The notes beneath the pieces were generated by a model. The model was not told the origin of the DNA. It worked only from the letters and a program-made list of their open reading frames with translations, and made no database searches. Of a stretch of DNA of 8,357 nt, positions 1 through 7,689 are shown one piece after another. The position numbers and the translations under genes were made by a program. Position 1 is the stretch's first letter, and every line of letters starts with the position of its first letter. This stretch comes from Hyphomicrobiales bacterium (GTDB lineage Bacteria; Pseudomonadota; Alphaproteobacteria; Rhizobiales; JAUVMS01): NCBI GenBank assembly GCA_030600135.1, contig JAUVMS010000126.1:1-8357 (forward strand), in the 5' to 3' direction.

Positions 1-1327
1 GGTCGACATCCTCACCTGCCTGTGCCTGCTGCTTTTCCTGGGGGCCATGGGCAAGTCGGCGCAGTTTCTGCTCCACACCTGGTTGCCGGACGCCATGGAG
101 GGCCCGACACCGGTGTCCGCACTCATTCATGCCGCGACAATGGTGACGGCGGGGGTATTCATGGTGGCCCGTCTCTCGCCCCTATTCGAGCTTTCACCAA
201 CCGCGCTCTGGGTGGTCACGCTGGTTGGCGCAACGACAGCCTTCTTCGCCGCAACCGTCGGCCTGGTACAGAATGACATCAAGCGCGTCATTGCCTACTC
301 CACCTGCTCGCAGCTTGGGTACATGTTCGTGGCCTGCGGCGTAGGTGCCTATTCGGCCGGCATTTTCCATCTCTTCACCCATGCCTTTTTCAAGGCTTTG
401 CTGTTTCTTGGCGCCGGCTCGGTCATCCACGCCACGAGCGACGAGCAAGACATGCGCAACATGGGTGGGCTGGCCCCGAAAATCCGTTGGACCTGGGCGC
501 TGATGTTGGTTGGCACACTGTCATTGACCGGCGTTGGGATCCCCCACCTCATCGGAATGGCCGGGTTTTATTCCAAGGATGCCATCATCGAGGCATCGCA
601 CGCCGCACACACAGACATTGGCAACTACGCATTCTACTTGCTGGTGGCCGCCGCGTTCATGACCTCGTTCTATTCCTGGCGCTTGATGTTCATGACCTTC
701 CATGGCCGCTCGCGGGCGACACCTGAGGTCGAAAAACATGTTCACGAGTCGCCTTGGGTCATGCTGGTTCCACTCATTCTCCTGGCTCTCGGTGCAATCG
801 GTTCCGGCGTGCTCTTCAAGAGTCTGTTCATTGGCGAGGGCTACGGCGATTTCTGGCGTACATCGCTCTACACCCAGCCGGACAATCATATCCTTGAGGC
901 GATGCACCACGTGCCCGAGTTTGTGCTCTGGGCACCGTTCGTCATGATGGCGGCGGGTTTTGCATTGGCTTACCTGTTCTACATTATGGCGCCAAGCTTG
1001 CCGGGCTTTTTCGCGCGCGCGTTCAAGCCAATTTATCTCTTCCTGCTCAACAAGTGGTACTTCGACGAGCTTTACGATTGGCTCTTCGTTCGCCCGACGT
1101 TGCGGCTGGGTCGCGCGCTCTGGAAGACGGGCGATGAGAAGGTCATTGACGGCATTGGCCCGAACGGCATTGCCGCTCGCGTGCTCGACGTCACCCGTGG
1201 CGTCGTCAAAATCCAATCCGGCTACGTCTATCACTACGCCTTTGCCATGCTCATCGGCGTGGCGCTGATCGTTTCCTATTTCTGGGTGCCGCAATTGCTT
1301 GAAAGCGCGCGGGGGGCAGGGCAATGA
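1..1327 (+). CDS. nuoL: NADH-quinone oxidoreductase subunit L (NuoL), 5' end cut by the window
   Basis: This is the distal antiporter-like, proton-translocating membrane subunit of respiratory complex I. The frame is open from base 2, giving 441 visible codons. Full-length NuoL is about 600-650 residues, so roughly the first third is missing. The ATG at 47 is internal, because the upstream codons read as the hydrophobic helix that normally precedes MGKSAQ. Visible hallmarks are MGKSAQ with the central lysine, HTWLPDAMEGPTPVSALIHA with its conserved histidine, the broken helix motif KRVIAYSTCSQLGYM, HAFFKALLFLGAGSVIHA with its His/Lys channel residues, and GFYSKDAI with the distal lysine. The C-terminal part contains KWYFDELYD, typical of the stretch leading into the long lateral helix, and then a last membrane helix (AFAMLIGVALIVSYFWV). 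The TGA stop overlaps the nuoM start as ATGA, implying translational coupling. No lesion is visible. Confidence 0.97.
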   Translation, partial: VDILTCLCLLLFLGAMGKSAQFLLHTWLPDAMEGPTPVSALIHAATMVTAGVFMVARLSPLFELSPTALWVVTLVGATTAFFAATVGLVQNDIKRVIAYSTCSQLGYMFVACGVGAYSAGIFHLFTHAFFKALLFLGAGSVIHATSDEQDMRNMGGLAPKIRWTWALMLVGTLSLTGVGIPHLIGMAGFYSKDAIIEASHAAHTDIGNYAFYLLVAAAFMTSFYSWRLMFMTFHGRSRATPEVEKHVHESPWVMLVPLILLALGAIGSGVLFKSLFIGEGYGDFWRTSLYTQPDNHILEAMHHVPEFVLWAPFVMMAAGFALAYLFYIMAPSLPGFFARAFKPIYLFLLNKWYFDELYDWLFVRPTLRLGRALWKTGDEKVIDGIGPNGIAARVLDVTRGVVKIQSGYVYHYAFAMLIGVALIVSYFWVPQLLESARGAGQ

Positions 1328-2877
1328 ACGCAGTTGAGAGTTGGCCGCCACTCTTATCCATTGTTACGTTCCTGCCGCTGGCGGGCGCGCTCTTTATCCT
1401 CGTCGTCCCTCGTGAGGCCGAGGGAAATGCGCGCTGGACGGCGCTTTGGACGACCCTAATCACGCTTATTCCAGCACTTGCCATTTGGTATCTGTTCGAC
1501 CCGACTACGGCCCATTTCCAATTCGTCGAGGAGCGCGAATGGCTCGGTGGTTCCTTTAAATACAAGATGGGCGTCGACGGCATTTCGATGCTGTTCGTCG
1601 TGTTGACGGCCTTCTTGATGCCGATTTCCATTTTGGCGAGTTGGGATGCAATCCAGACCCGCGTCAAGGAATTCATGATCGCATTTCTGGTGCTCGAGAC
1701 CTTGATGATCGGCGTCTTTTGCGCGCTCGACCTGGTGCTCTTTTATGTCTTCTTCGAGGGCGGCCTCATTCCGATGTTCCTCATCATCGGGGTTTGGGGA
1801 GGTGCGCGCCGGGTCTACGCGAGCTTCAAGTTCTTCCTCTATACGCTGTTGGGATCGGTCCTCATGCTGCTCGCCATGATGGCGATGTATTGGCACGCCG
1901 GCACCACCGATATCCCGACCTTGCTCACGACAAAATTCCCGTTCGAACCGCTCGACATTCTAGGGTTTGGCGTGCCGGGCGGCATGCAATCCTTCCTCTG
2001 GCTCGCGTTTTTTGCCTCGTTCGCCGTCAAGATGCCGATGTGGCCGGTGCACACCTGGTTGCCAGACGCGCACGTCGAGGCGCCCACGGCAGGCTCGGTG
2101 ATCCTCGCCGCCATTCTCTTGAAAATGGGCGGCTATGGCTTTTTGCGTTTCTCGATCCCGATGTTCCCGGTGGCGTCCGACTTGTTCACACCCTTCGTAT
2201 TCGTGCTGAGCATCGTGGCGATCATCTATACCTCGCTCGTGGCGCTTGCCCAGGACGATATGAAGAAGCTCATAGCCTATTCATCCGTCGCCCATATGGG
2301 CTTCGTGACGATGGGCATGTTCACTTTGACAACCCAGGGCGTCCAGGGCGGGATTTTTCAGATGCTGTCTCACGGCCTTGTCTCCGGCGCCCTATTCCTT
2401 TGCGTCGGCGTCGTTTATGACCGCATTCACACGCGAGAGATTGCGGCCTACGGCGGCCTGGTTAACCGCATGCCGATGTACGCCTTCTGCTTCATGGTCT
2501 TCACGCTCGCCAATGTCGGCCTGCCCGGAACCAGCGGTTTTGTCGGTGAGTTCCTGAGTTTGGTGGGGGCGTTCAGGGTCAACACCTGGGTCGCCTTCCT
2601 CGCCACGACAGGCGTCATTCTTTCAGCGGCCTATGCGCTATGGCTCTACCGCCGGGTTATTTTCGGCAAGCTCGAAAAGCCTGCCCTACAGGGCATACTC
2701 GACATGAATTCGCGCGAAATCGCTTGTCTCGCTCCGTTGGTCGCACTGACCATCTTGTTTGGTGTCCATCCAGCACCACTGCTCGACGTCTGCGCCGCTT
2801 CGGTGGATGCGTTGATCTCCAATTATCAATCGGCGCTTGCCGCTGCCGAAGGCGCGCAATTGGCGCTTGGACGATAG
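1324..2877 (+). CDS. nuoM: NADH-quinone oxidoreductase subunit M (NuoM)
   Basis: This is the middle antiporter-like proton-pumping subunit of complex I, in the cytoplasmic membrane. It has 517 residues, a normal length for the family. It is hydrophobic throughout, consistent with about 14 membrane helices. Key residues are intact: Glu145 in FYVFFEGGLIPMFLIIGVWGG, Lys236 in FAVKMPMWPVHTWLPDAHVE, Lys267 in LLKMGGYGFLRF, and the broken-helix motif DDMKKLIAYSSVAHMGF. They correspond to the Glu144, Lys234 and Lys265 sites studied in Escherichia coli NuoM. The start ATG at 1324 overlaps the nuoL stop by four bases. A G-rich stretch just upstream (about 1310-1320) is a poor but possible ribosome site, so coupling to nuoL is likely. 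The gene ends with TAG. Confidence 0.98.
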   Translation: MNAVESWPPLLSIVTFLPLAGALFILVVPREAEGNARWTALWTTLITLIPALAIWYLFDPTTAHFQFVEEREWLGGSFKYKMGVDGISMLFVVLTAFLMPISILASWDAIQTRVKEFMIAFLVLETLMIGVFCALDLVLFYVFFEGGLIPMFLIIGVWGGARRVYASFKFFLYTLLGSVLMLLAMMAMYWHAGTTDIPTLLTTKFPFEPLDILGFGVPGGMQSFLWLAFFASFAVKMPMWPVHTWLPDAHVEAPTAGSVILAAILLKMGGYGFLRFSIPMFPVASDLFTPFVFVLSIVAIIYTSLVALAQDDMKKLIAYSSVAHMGFVTMGMFTLTTQGVQGGIFQMLSHGLVSGALFLCVGVVYDRIHTREIAAYGGLVNRMPMYAFCFMVFTLANVGLPGTSGFVGEFLSLVGAFRVNTWVAFLATTGVILSAAYALWLYRRVIFGKLEKPALQGILDMNSREIACLAPLVALTILFGVHPAPLLDVCAASVDALISNYQSALAAAEGAQLALGR

Positions 2878-2881
2878 GGAG
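2876..2881 (+). promoter_or_regulatory. Ribosome binding site deciding the nuoN start
   Basis: AGGGAG lies 6 bases before ATG 2888 and overlaps the nuoM stop codon (TAG, 2875-2877). It supports 2888 rather than the in-frame ATG at 2837, and suggests that translation of nuoN is coupled to termination on nuoM. Confidence 0.7.
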
Positions 2882-2887
2882 CGCGTG

Positions 2888-4333
2888 ATGAACATCGATT
2901 TCTCAGCCCTAGCCGTTTATGGCCCACTGCTACCGGAAATACTCCTGGTGGTCGGGGCGATGATTATTCTCCTGATCGGGGTTTTCCGCGAGGACGGTCA
3001 GGCGGGCTCGCTTGGCTGGGTCGCGGTCGCATTGCTTGTCGCCGCCGGCTTGCTTGTCTTGCGCCAACCGGCCGAGCCGCAAACCCTATTCAATGGCGCG
3101 ATCGTTATCGACCCGTTCTCGAAGTTCATGAAATCCTTGGCGCTATTGGGCGCTGCTGTCACCCTTTTCATGTCATTCGACTACATGCGCGAGGCGCGCA
3201 TCCTGGGTTTTGAATTCCCGGTCCTGGTGCTCTTTTCCGTCGCCGGCATGATGATGATGATTTCCGCCGGTGGCCTCATCACGCTATATCTCGGCCTCGA
3301 GATGCAAAGCCTGGCGCTATACGTGGTGGCGGCGCTGCGGCGTGATTCGCCACGCTCCGGCGAGGCTGGGCTCAAGTATTTCGTGCTCGGTGCGTTGTCC
3401 TCGGGCATGCTGCTCTACGGGGCATCGCTCGTCTACGGTTTCACCGGATCCACACAATTCACCACGATCGCCGAGCAGATTCAGTCCTCCGGTGCCGGCA
3501 TCGGCCTCATTATCGGCTTGGTGTTCTTGCTAGCCGGCCTTGCTTTCAAGATATCGGCTGTTCCATTCCACATGTGGACGCCGGACGTCTACGAAGGGGC
3601 TCCGACCCCCATCACCGCGTTCTTTGCCGCGGCACCAAAGATTGCCGCCATGGCTCTTTTGGTGAGAACGGTGCTGACGGCCTTTCCGTCGATTACAACG
3701 CAGTGGCAACAAATCCTGGTTTTCATGTCCATTGCTTCGATGGTTTGGGGCGCCTTTGCTGCCATCGGTCAAACCAACATCAAGCGGCTGATGGCTTATT
3801 CCTCCATCGGCCACATGGGCTTCGCCCTGGTCGGGCTCGCGTCGGGCAGTGCCGAGGGCACCAAGGCCGTTATCATCTATCTCGCCATCTATTTGGTGAT
3901 GACGCTCGGTACGTTCGCCTGCATTCTGGCGATGCGCCGGGGCGATCAGATGATCGACGAGATCGATCAGCTGGCTGGATTGGCGGAAAACAATCTGCCC
4001 ATGGCATTCGTCCTGGCGATGCTGCTCTTCTCGCTTGCGGGCCTCCCGCCGCTCGCTGGGTTCTTCGCCAAGTTCTATGTTTTTCTGGCCGCCGTGGAGG
4101 CAGGCCTCTGGCCGCTCGCCATCCTCGGCGTCTTGGCCAGCGTCGTTGGCGCGTACTATTACCTGCGCATCGTCAAGGTCATGTTCTTCGACGAGCCAGC
4201 CGATGCCTTCGAACCGATGTCGAGCAGTTTGCGCGTCGTCTTTGGCGCGGCCGGAATTTTCGTCCTGCTCTACGTATTTTACCCAACGCCGCTCGTTGCT
4301 GCTGCTGCTCGAGCAGCCAAGACATTTTTCTAA
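2888..4333 (+). CDS. nuoN: NADH-quinone oxidoreductase subunit N (NuoN)
   Basis: This is the antiporter-like complex I membrane subunit closest to the quinone-binding arm. With the start at 2888 it has 481 residues, the usual NuoN length. The frame is open further upstream to 2837, but that would overlap nuoM by 41 bases. It would also add a charged, non-conserved leader (MPLPKARNWRLDDRERV). By contrast, ATG 2888 is preceded by AGGGAG (2876-2881) at a 6-base spacing. Visible family residues are Glu138 in YLGLEMQSLALY, Lys221 in FKISAVPFHMWTPDVYEG, Lys251 in AAPKIAAM, the TNIKRLMAYSSIGHMGF broken helix, and Lys395 in GFFAKFYVF. The helices are otherwise uninterrupted. The gene lies 10 bases after nuoM and 6 bases before birA, so it is cotranscribed with both. 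Confidence 0.97.
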   Translation: MNIDFSALAVYGPLLPEILLVVGAMIILLIGVFREDGQAGSLGWVAVALLVAAGLLVLRQPAEPQTLFNGAIVIDPFSKFMKSLALLGAAVTLFMSFDYMREARILGFEFPVLVLFSVAGMMMMISAGGLITLYLGLEMQSLALYVVAALRRDSPRSGEAGLKYFVLGALSSGMLLYGASLVYGFTGSTQFTTIAEQIQSSGAGIGLIIGLVFLLAGLAFKISAVPFHMWTPDVYEGAPTPITAFFAAAPKIAAMALLVRTVLTAFPSITTQWQQILVFMSIASMVWGAFAAIGQTNIKRLMAYSSIGHMGFALVGLASGSAEGTKAVIIYLAIYLVMTLGTFACILAMRRGDQMIDEIDQLAGLAENNLPMAFVLAMLLFSLAGLPPLAGFFAKFYVFLAAVEAGLWPLAILGVLASVVGAYYYLRIVKVMFFDEPADAFEPMSSSLRVVFGAAGIFVLLYVFYPTPLVAAAARAAKTFF

Positions 4334-4339
4334 CGCGCC

Positions 4340-5104
4340 ATGAACTCAGCCCACAAACTTCCGGACCACCATCGACTGGCGCTATTTGGCGACATCGACT
4401 CGACCAATTCCGAAGCACTGCGCCGCGCCCACCGATGCGAACCAGGCGGGGTCTGGATTGTCGCTGAACGCCAATTGCAGGGGCGCGGCCGGTCGGGGCG
4501 AATGTGGCAGTCGGAAAAGGGCAACTTTTATGGCAGCCTGCTGCTACAACTCGACATTGCTCCCGACGCGCTCCAGCAGTTGCCGCTCGCGATCGGTGTC
4601 GCCGCATATGATGCCATCTCCGCCGTGGCTCAGCTGCCAGAGAACAGCGCCCTGCACCTCAAATGGCCAAACGACATCTTGCTCGAAAGGGCAAAACTCG
4701 GCGGCATCTTGATCGAGAGCATGAAGCCCGCGGGCGCGACAGCAACATACGTTGCCATCGGCATCGGATTAAATCTTGCGCACCATCCCGACGACGCGAC
4801 ACGGGCCGCCACAAATCTCAATGCTCACAATTACGCCGTAACGCCGAGCGCAATGTTGCAGGCACTGGCGCATGCCATCGATCTGCGTCTTGGCGTCTGG
4901 GATCTCGGTCGAGGCAACGAAAGCATCCGTCAGGCGTGGCTTCAGCGTGCCATCGGAATTGGCGACGAGGTCTCGGTCAAGCTTAGCACCGAAGTTTGCC
5001 ACGGCATCTTTGAAGGAATAGACGACCAGGGCGCGTTGCGGCTACGACAAAAAGATGGAACGAAAAGACGAATTACGTTTGGCGATGTAATGCTACATGC
5101 CTAA
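4340..5104 (+). CDS. birA: Biotin--[acetyl-CoA-carboxylase] ligase, monofunctional BirA
   Basis: The enzyme activates biotin with ATP to biotinyl-5'-AMP and transfers it to the acceptor lysine of carboxylase carrier proteins (acetyl-CoA, propionyl-CoA or pyruvate carboxylase) in the cytoplasm. The 254 residues begin almost directly with the catalytic domain (DIDSTNSEALRRA, 18-30). There is no N-terminal winged-helix domain, so this is a group I ligase that should not repress biotin genes itself. Catalytic signatures are GRGRSGRMW (48-56), the adenylate loop, KWPNDI (108-113), and KLGGILIE (119-126), followed by GIGLNL (141-146). The last 50 residues form the small C-terminal SH3-like domain (GDEVSVKL, HGIFEGIDDQGALRL). 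It starts 6 bases after nuoN with no clear ribosome site, so coupling is likely. Sitting next to nuoN is a conserved alphaproteobacterial arrangement. Confidence 0.96.
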   Translation: MNSAHKLPDHHRLALFGDIDSTNSEALRRAHRCEPGGVWIVAERQLQGRGRSGRMWQSEKGNFYGSLLLQLDIAPDALQQLPLAIGVAAYDAISAVAQLPENSALHLKWPNDILLERAKLGGILIESMKPAGATATYVAIGIGLNLAHHPDDATRAATNLNAHNYAVTPSAMLQALAHAIDLRLGVWDLGRGNESIRQAWLQRAIGIGDEVSVKLSTEVCHGIFEGIDDQGALRLRQKDGTKRRITFGDVMLHA

Positions 5105-5120
5105 ACTGGAAAAAACAGAC

Positions 5121-5134
5121 GGGGACAGGCATTG
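5121..5134 (+). promoter_or_regulatory. Ribosome site and TTG start of RNase J
   Basis: GGGGAC at 5121-5126 precedes TTG 5132-5134. No ATG, GTG or CTG occurs in this frame after the birA stop (5102-5104), so the TTG is forced. A weak start may keep RNase J expression low relative to birA and nuo; that is inference. Confidence 0.6.
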
Positions 5135-6811
5135 GCCAAGTCGGCCCAAAATACCGAAGAACTCGTTTATCTGCCTCTTGGTGGCGCTGGCGAAATCGGC
5201 ATGAACCTTTACCTCTACGGGTTGGGGCCGCCGGACCGGCGTCAATGGTTGATGGTCGATCTTGGTGTGACGTTTCCTGGCGAGTATGAACCCGGCGTCG
5301 ATATCATCATGCCGGAGACACGCTTCATCGAGGAGGAGCGTAGCCAACTCGCCGGCATCGTGCTGACCCACGCCCACGAAGACCATTTCGGCGCGGTGAT
5401 TGATCTTTGGCCGGACCTGGGCGCGCCAATCTATGCAACACCTTTTACGGCAACGTTGTTGAAGACCAAGCTGGCCGAGTTTGGCGGCAATCAGAGTCTG
5501 CCGATCCATGAAGTCGAACTCGGTGCTCGTTTTCAGGTCGGCTCCTTCGATCTTGAGTTCGTAACCATGGCCCACTCGATTCCCGAGCCCAATGCACTCG
5601 CAATTCGCACCCCCGCCGGCATGGTTGTCCACACTGGCGACTGGAAGCTCGATCCTGATCCTGTCGTTGGCGCGCCGAGCGACGAGAAGCGCCTCAAGGA
5701 GTTGGGCGATGAAGGCGTCGACGTCCTCATTTGCGATTCAACCAATGTCTTTCGCGACGGCATTTCTCCATCCGAGGCCGAAGTGGCCCGCTCGCTTACC
5801 GAGATCATCAGGGCTGCCAAGTATCGTGTGGCGGTCACCACGTTCGCGTCCAACGTGGCACGAATTTTGTCCGTCGCCCGCGCCACCAAGGAGGCTGACC
5901 GTCATCTTGTCGTGGTCGGCCGCGCGATGCTTCGGATCATTCAGGTGGCCCGCGAAACTGGCAAACTGCCGAAAGATTTTCGCTTCCACGAGCAGAACGA
6001 ATTCGGCTATTTGCCACGCGAAGACGTGGTGTTGCTCTGCACCGGCAGTCAAGGCGAGTCGCGTGCCGCGCTTGCCCGCGTGTCCGAAGATCAGCACCCC
6101 CACGTTGCGCTTGCCCCGCGCGATATCGTCGTATTTTCGTCGCGCACCATACCCGGCAATGAGAAAGCCGTCGGACGGGTACAGAACGCGCTTGCCGCCC
6201 AGGGAATCGAACTCGTCACCGACAACGAGGCCCTCGTTCACGTCACCGGCCATCCGCGACGGGGTGAATTGGCCGCGATCTACAAATGGACCCGCCCAAA
6301 GTCGGTCATTCCAATGCACGGCGAGGTTCGCCACCTCGAGGAGCATGCACGCTACGCGTTGGCCAACGGCATTGAGCAAGCACTGCCGGCACGCAATGGC
6401 GACGTCATAAGGCTGCTGCCAGGGCCACCGAAAAAGATCGATGAGGCGCCGGCTGGTCGGGTTTATCGTGACGGTGACTTGATCATCGAGTTTGACGATG
6501 ACTCTGTGCGCGAGCGTCGCAAGCTCTCGTACGTCGGACTTGTCTTGGTTGCGATCGCGTTGTCTCGCAAGGGTGAGCTGTTGGCCGATCCGAACGTCGC
6601 CCTCGACGGGGTTCCCCGTGAGGACGAGGACGGTAACGAGCTCGAGCTGCGCGTCATGAACGCGGTCGAAGGCGCCATTGAGAGCATTCCGCGCACGCGT
6701 CGTAAAGATCCAGAACTGGTGCGCGAGGCGAGCCGACGCGCGGCACGGGCCGCTGTCGGCGAGATTTGGGGCAAGCGACCCATCTGCAAGGTGCTCGTTA
6801 CTGTGCTGTAG
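5132..6811 (+). CDS. rnj: Ribonuclease J (metallo-beta-lactamase / beta-CASP RNase)
   Basis: This is a zinc-dependent ribonuclease with 5'-to-3' exonuclease and endonuclease activity, acting in rRNA maturation and mRNA turnover in the cytoplasm. It has 559 residues, a normal length. The metallo-beta-lactamase part begins LVYLPLGGAGEIGMN (11-25) and carries the metal motif HAHEDH (80-85). Further ligands are His148 (MAHSIPE), Asp170 (HTGDWKLD) and His396 (MHGEVRHL). The inserted beta-CASP domain spans roughly 220-375, including CTGSQGE (303-309) and HVTGHPRRGEL (370-380), where most relatives have HVSGH. A C-terminal domain of about 100 residues follows. TTG 5132 is the only start codon between the birA stop and the first conserved strand, and GGGGAC (5121-5126) lies 5 bases upstream. 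The next methionine would cut into GEIGMN. The gene is in the same frame as birA, separated only by one TAA and nine codons. Confidence 0.96.
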   Translation: MAKSAQNTEELVYLPLGGAGEIGMNLYLYGLGPPDRRQWLMVDLGVTFPGEYEPGVDIIMPETRFIEEERSQLAGIVLTHAHEDHFGAVIDLWPDLGAPIYATPFTATLLKTKLAEFGGNQSLPIHEVELGARFQVGSFDLEFVTMAHSIPEPNALAIRTPAGMVVHTGDWKLDPDPVVGAPSDEKRLKELGDEGVDVLICDSTNVFRDGISPSEAEVARSLTEIIRAAKYRVAVTTFASNVARILSVARATKEADRHLVVVGRAMLRIIQVARETGKLPKDFRFHEQNEFGYLPREDVVLLCTGSQGESRAALARVSEDQHPHVALAPRDIVVFSSRTIPGNEKAVGRVQNALAAQGIELVTDNEALVHVTGHPRRGELAAIYKWTRPKSVIPMHGEVRHLEEHARYALANGIEQALPARNGDVIRLLPGPPKKIDEAPAGRVYRDGDLIIEFDDDSVRERRKLSYVGLVLVAIALSRKGELLADPNVALDGVPREDEDGNELELRVMNAVEGAIESIPRTRRKDPELVREASRRAARAAVGEIWGKRPICKVLVTVL

Positions 6812-6867
6812 CTGCTGCGACGGATCGGCTATGAAGGAACCGCGCAAATCAGCTAGGGAGTGCTCAG

Positions 6868-7272
6868 ATGATTGGTCGCCTCAACCATGTCGCGATTGCC
6901 GTGCCGGATATTCAATCAGCAGCCGCGCTCTATCAGAACACGCTCGGCGCGGAGGTTTCAGAGGCCGTCCCCCAGCCTGACCATGGTGTCACCACGGTTT
7001 TCATTACGCTGCCGAACACCAAGATTGAATTGTTGGAGCCGCTGGGTGAGGGCTCGCCCATCGCCTCGTTCCTGGAGCGCAACCAATCGGGCGGCATCCA
7101 CCATGTCTGTTATGAAGTCGACGACATTATTGCCGCGCGCGACCGGCTGCAGGCCGAGGGCGCTCGTGTTTTGGGCGATGGTGAGCCGAAAATCGGCGCC
7201 CACGGCAAGCCGGTGATGTTCCTGCATCCCAAGGATTTCTGCGGCACTCTCGTGGAACTCGAACAGGCCTAG
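6868..7272 (+). CDS. mce: Methylmalonyl-CoA epimerase
   Basis: The enzyme interconverts (2S)- and (2R)-methylmalonyl-CoA, linking propionyl-CoA carboxylase to B12-dependent methylmalonyl-CoA mutase and the succinyl-CoA pool. The 134 residues form two VOC-fold repeats. The first runs from MIGRLNHVAIAVPDI with metal ligand His7 to TKIELLEPLG (51-60). The second runs from GGIHHVCYEVDD (75-86) with His79 to HPKDFCGTLVELEQ (120-133) with Glu130. These histidine and glutamate positions match the metal site known in this family. The HHVCYEVDD and HPKDFCGTLVELE signatures separate it from other glyoxalase-like proteins. AGGGAG (6855-6860) lies 7 bases before the ATG. It follows RNase J by 56 bases, a conserved adjacency in alphaproteobacteria. 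The functional partners, carboxylase and mutase, are not in the window. Confidence 0.95.
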   Translation: MIGRLNHVAIAVPDIQSAAALYQNTLGAEVSEAVPQPDHGVTTVFITLPNTKIELLEPLGEGSPIASFLERNQSGGIHHVCYEVDDIIAARDRLQAEGARVLGDGEPKIGAHGKPVMFLHPKDFCGTLVELEQA

Positions 7273-7388
7273 CGGTGCGTGTAAACGAGCCATGTGGTCC
7301 GCTACTGCTTGGCCAAATTCTCGCGCCTTCGCATAGCATATGAGGCGGTTGCGTTTTCCAGTACGACAGCCGGAAGGGTACGACGCAA

Positions 7389-7646
7389 ATGTCGATCACG
7401 TTTGGCCTAGCCATCTATCTCATCATCTGGTGGCTCGTGCTTTTTGTCATCCTTCCCATCGGCGTCAGAACGCAACAGGAGGTCGGTGAGATTGTTCCGG
7501 GCACGCCGGAAAGTGCGCCAGCAGCCCCCCAAATGCTCCGCAAGCTCGTGCTAACCACGTTGGTATCGGTCGCGGTGTTTGCTGTGGTCTACGTCGTGAT
7601 CGTATACAAACTGATTGATCTCGACCGCGTTCCCATAGGCATTTGA
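7389..7646 (+). CDS. DUF1467 family small membrane protein
   Basis: An 85-residue protein of unknown function. It has two membrane helices, about residues 4-24 (TFGLAIYLIIWWLVLFVILP) and 54-74 (LVLTTLVSVAVFAVVYVVIV). They are joined by a conserved loop, PIGVRTQQEVGEIVPGTPES (23-42), followed by APAAPQMLRK. That loop is the DUF1467 signature as I recall it. GGAAGGG (7372-7378) lies 10 bases before ATG 7389. The family is almost always found between mce and proS in alphaproteobacteria, which is all that hints at its role; no catalytic residues can be seen. The preceding 116-base gap contains only a weak 6-base inverted repeat (7270-7275 with 7299-7304) spanning the mce stop, with no U-tract. 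Confidence 0.9.
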   Translation: MSITFGLAIYLIIWWLVLFVILPIGVRTQQEVGEIVPGTPESAPAAPQMLRKLVLTTLVSVAVFAVVYVVIVYKLIDLDRVPIGI

Positions 7647-7658
7647 GCGCGTGCTCCC

Positions 7659-7689
7659 AAAAAAAAGCAAGGCCCGTTAGGACCTTGCT
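7659..7689 (-). terminator. Intrinsic terminator of the leftward transcript
   Basis: The minus strand reads AGCAAGGTCC-TAAC-GGGCCTTGCT followed by an uninterrupted T-run (eight T opposite the A-run 7659-7666). The stem is 10 bp with one U-G wobble. On the plus strand the same position is a C-A mismatch and no U-tract follows the stem, so the signal is oriented leftward. It may still weakly stop transcription arriving from DUF1467. Confidence 0.7.

Noticed and set aside
521..1351. Long minus-strand open frame opposite nuoL (276 codons), and a similar 369-codon frame opposite RNase J (5738-6847)
   Set aside because: Both lie wholly or mostly over clearly functional genes. Their translations are low-complexity, rich in Arg, His and Glu without recognisable motifs, as expected for GC-rich antisense shadows.
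2837..2887. Upstream start for nuoN at 2837
   Set aside because: It adds a charged non-conserved leader and overlaps nuoM by 41 bases. ATG 2888 has a well-placed ribosome site and gives the usual length.
4304..4328. Palindrome GCTGCTCGAGCAGC near the nuoN end followed by TTTTT, as a possible terminator
   Set aside because: The stable stem is only about 5 bp around TCGA, the T-run begins 6 bases after it, all of it is coding (AAAARAAKTFF), and birA starts 12 bases after the T-run in the same operon.
3574..4467. Plus-strand 297-codon frame across nuoN and birA, and a 259-codon frame inside nuoM (1641-2420)
   Set aside because: Arg-rich shadow translations in alternative frames of intact, well-conserved genes.
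5097..5131. ATG at 5097 (MPKLEKTDGD...) as the RNase J start
   Set aside because: It is out of frame with RNase J by two bases, and its translation has no family character.
7270..7304. Terminator after mce formed by TAGCGG/CCGCTA
   Set aside because: Only 6 bp with a 23-base loop and no following U-tract.
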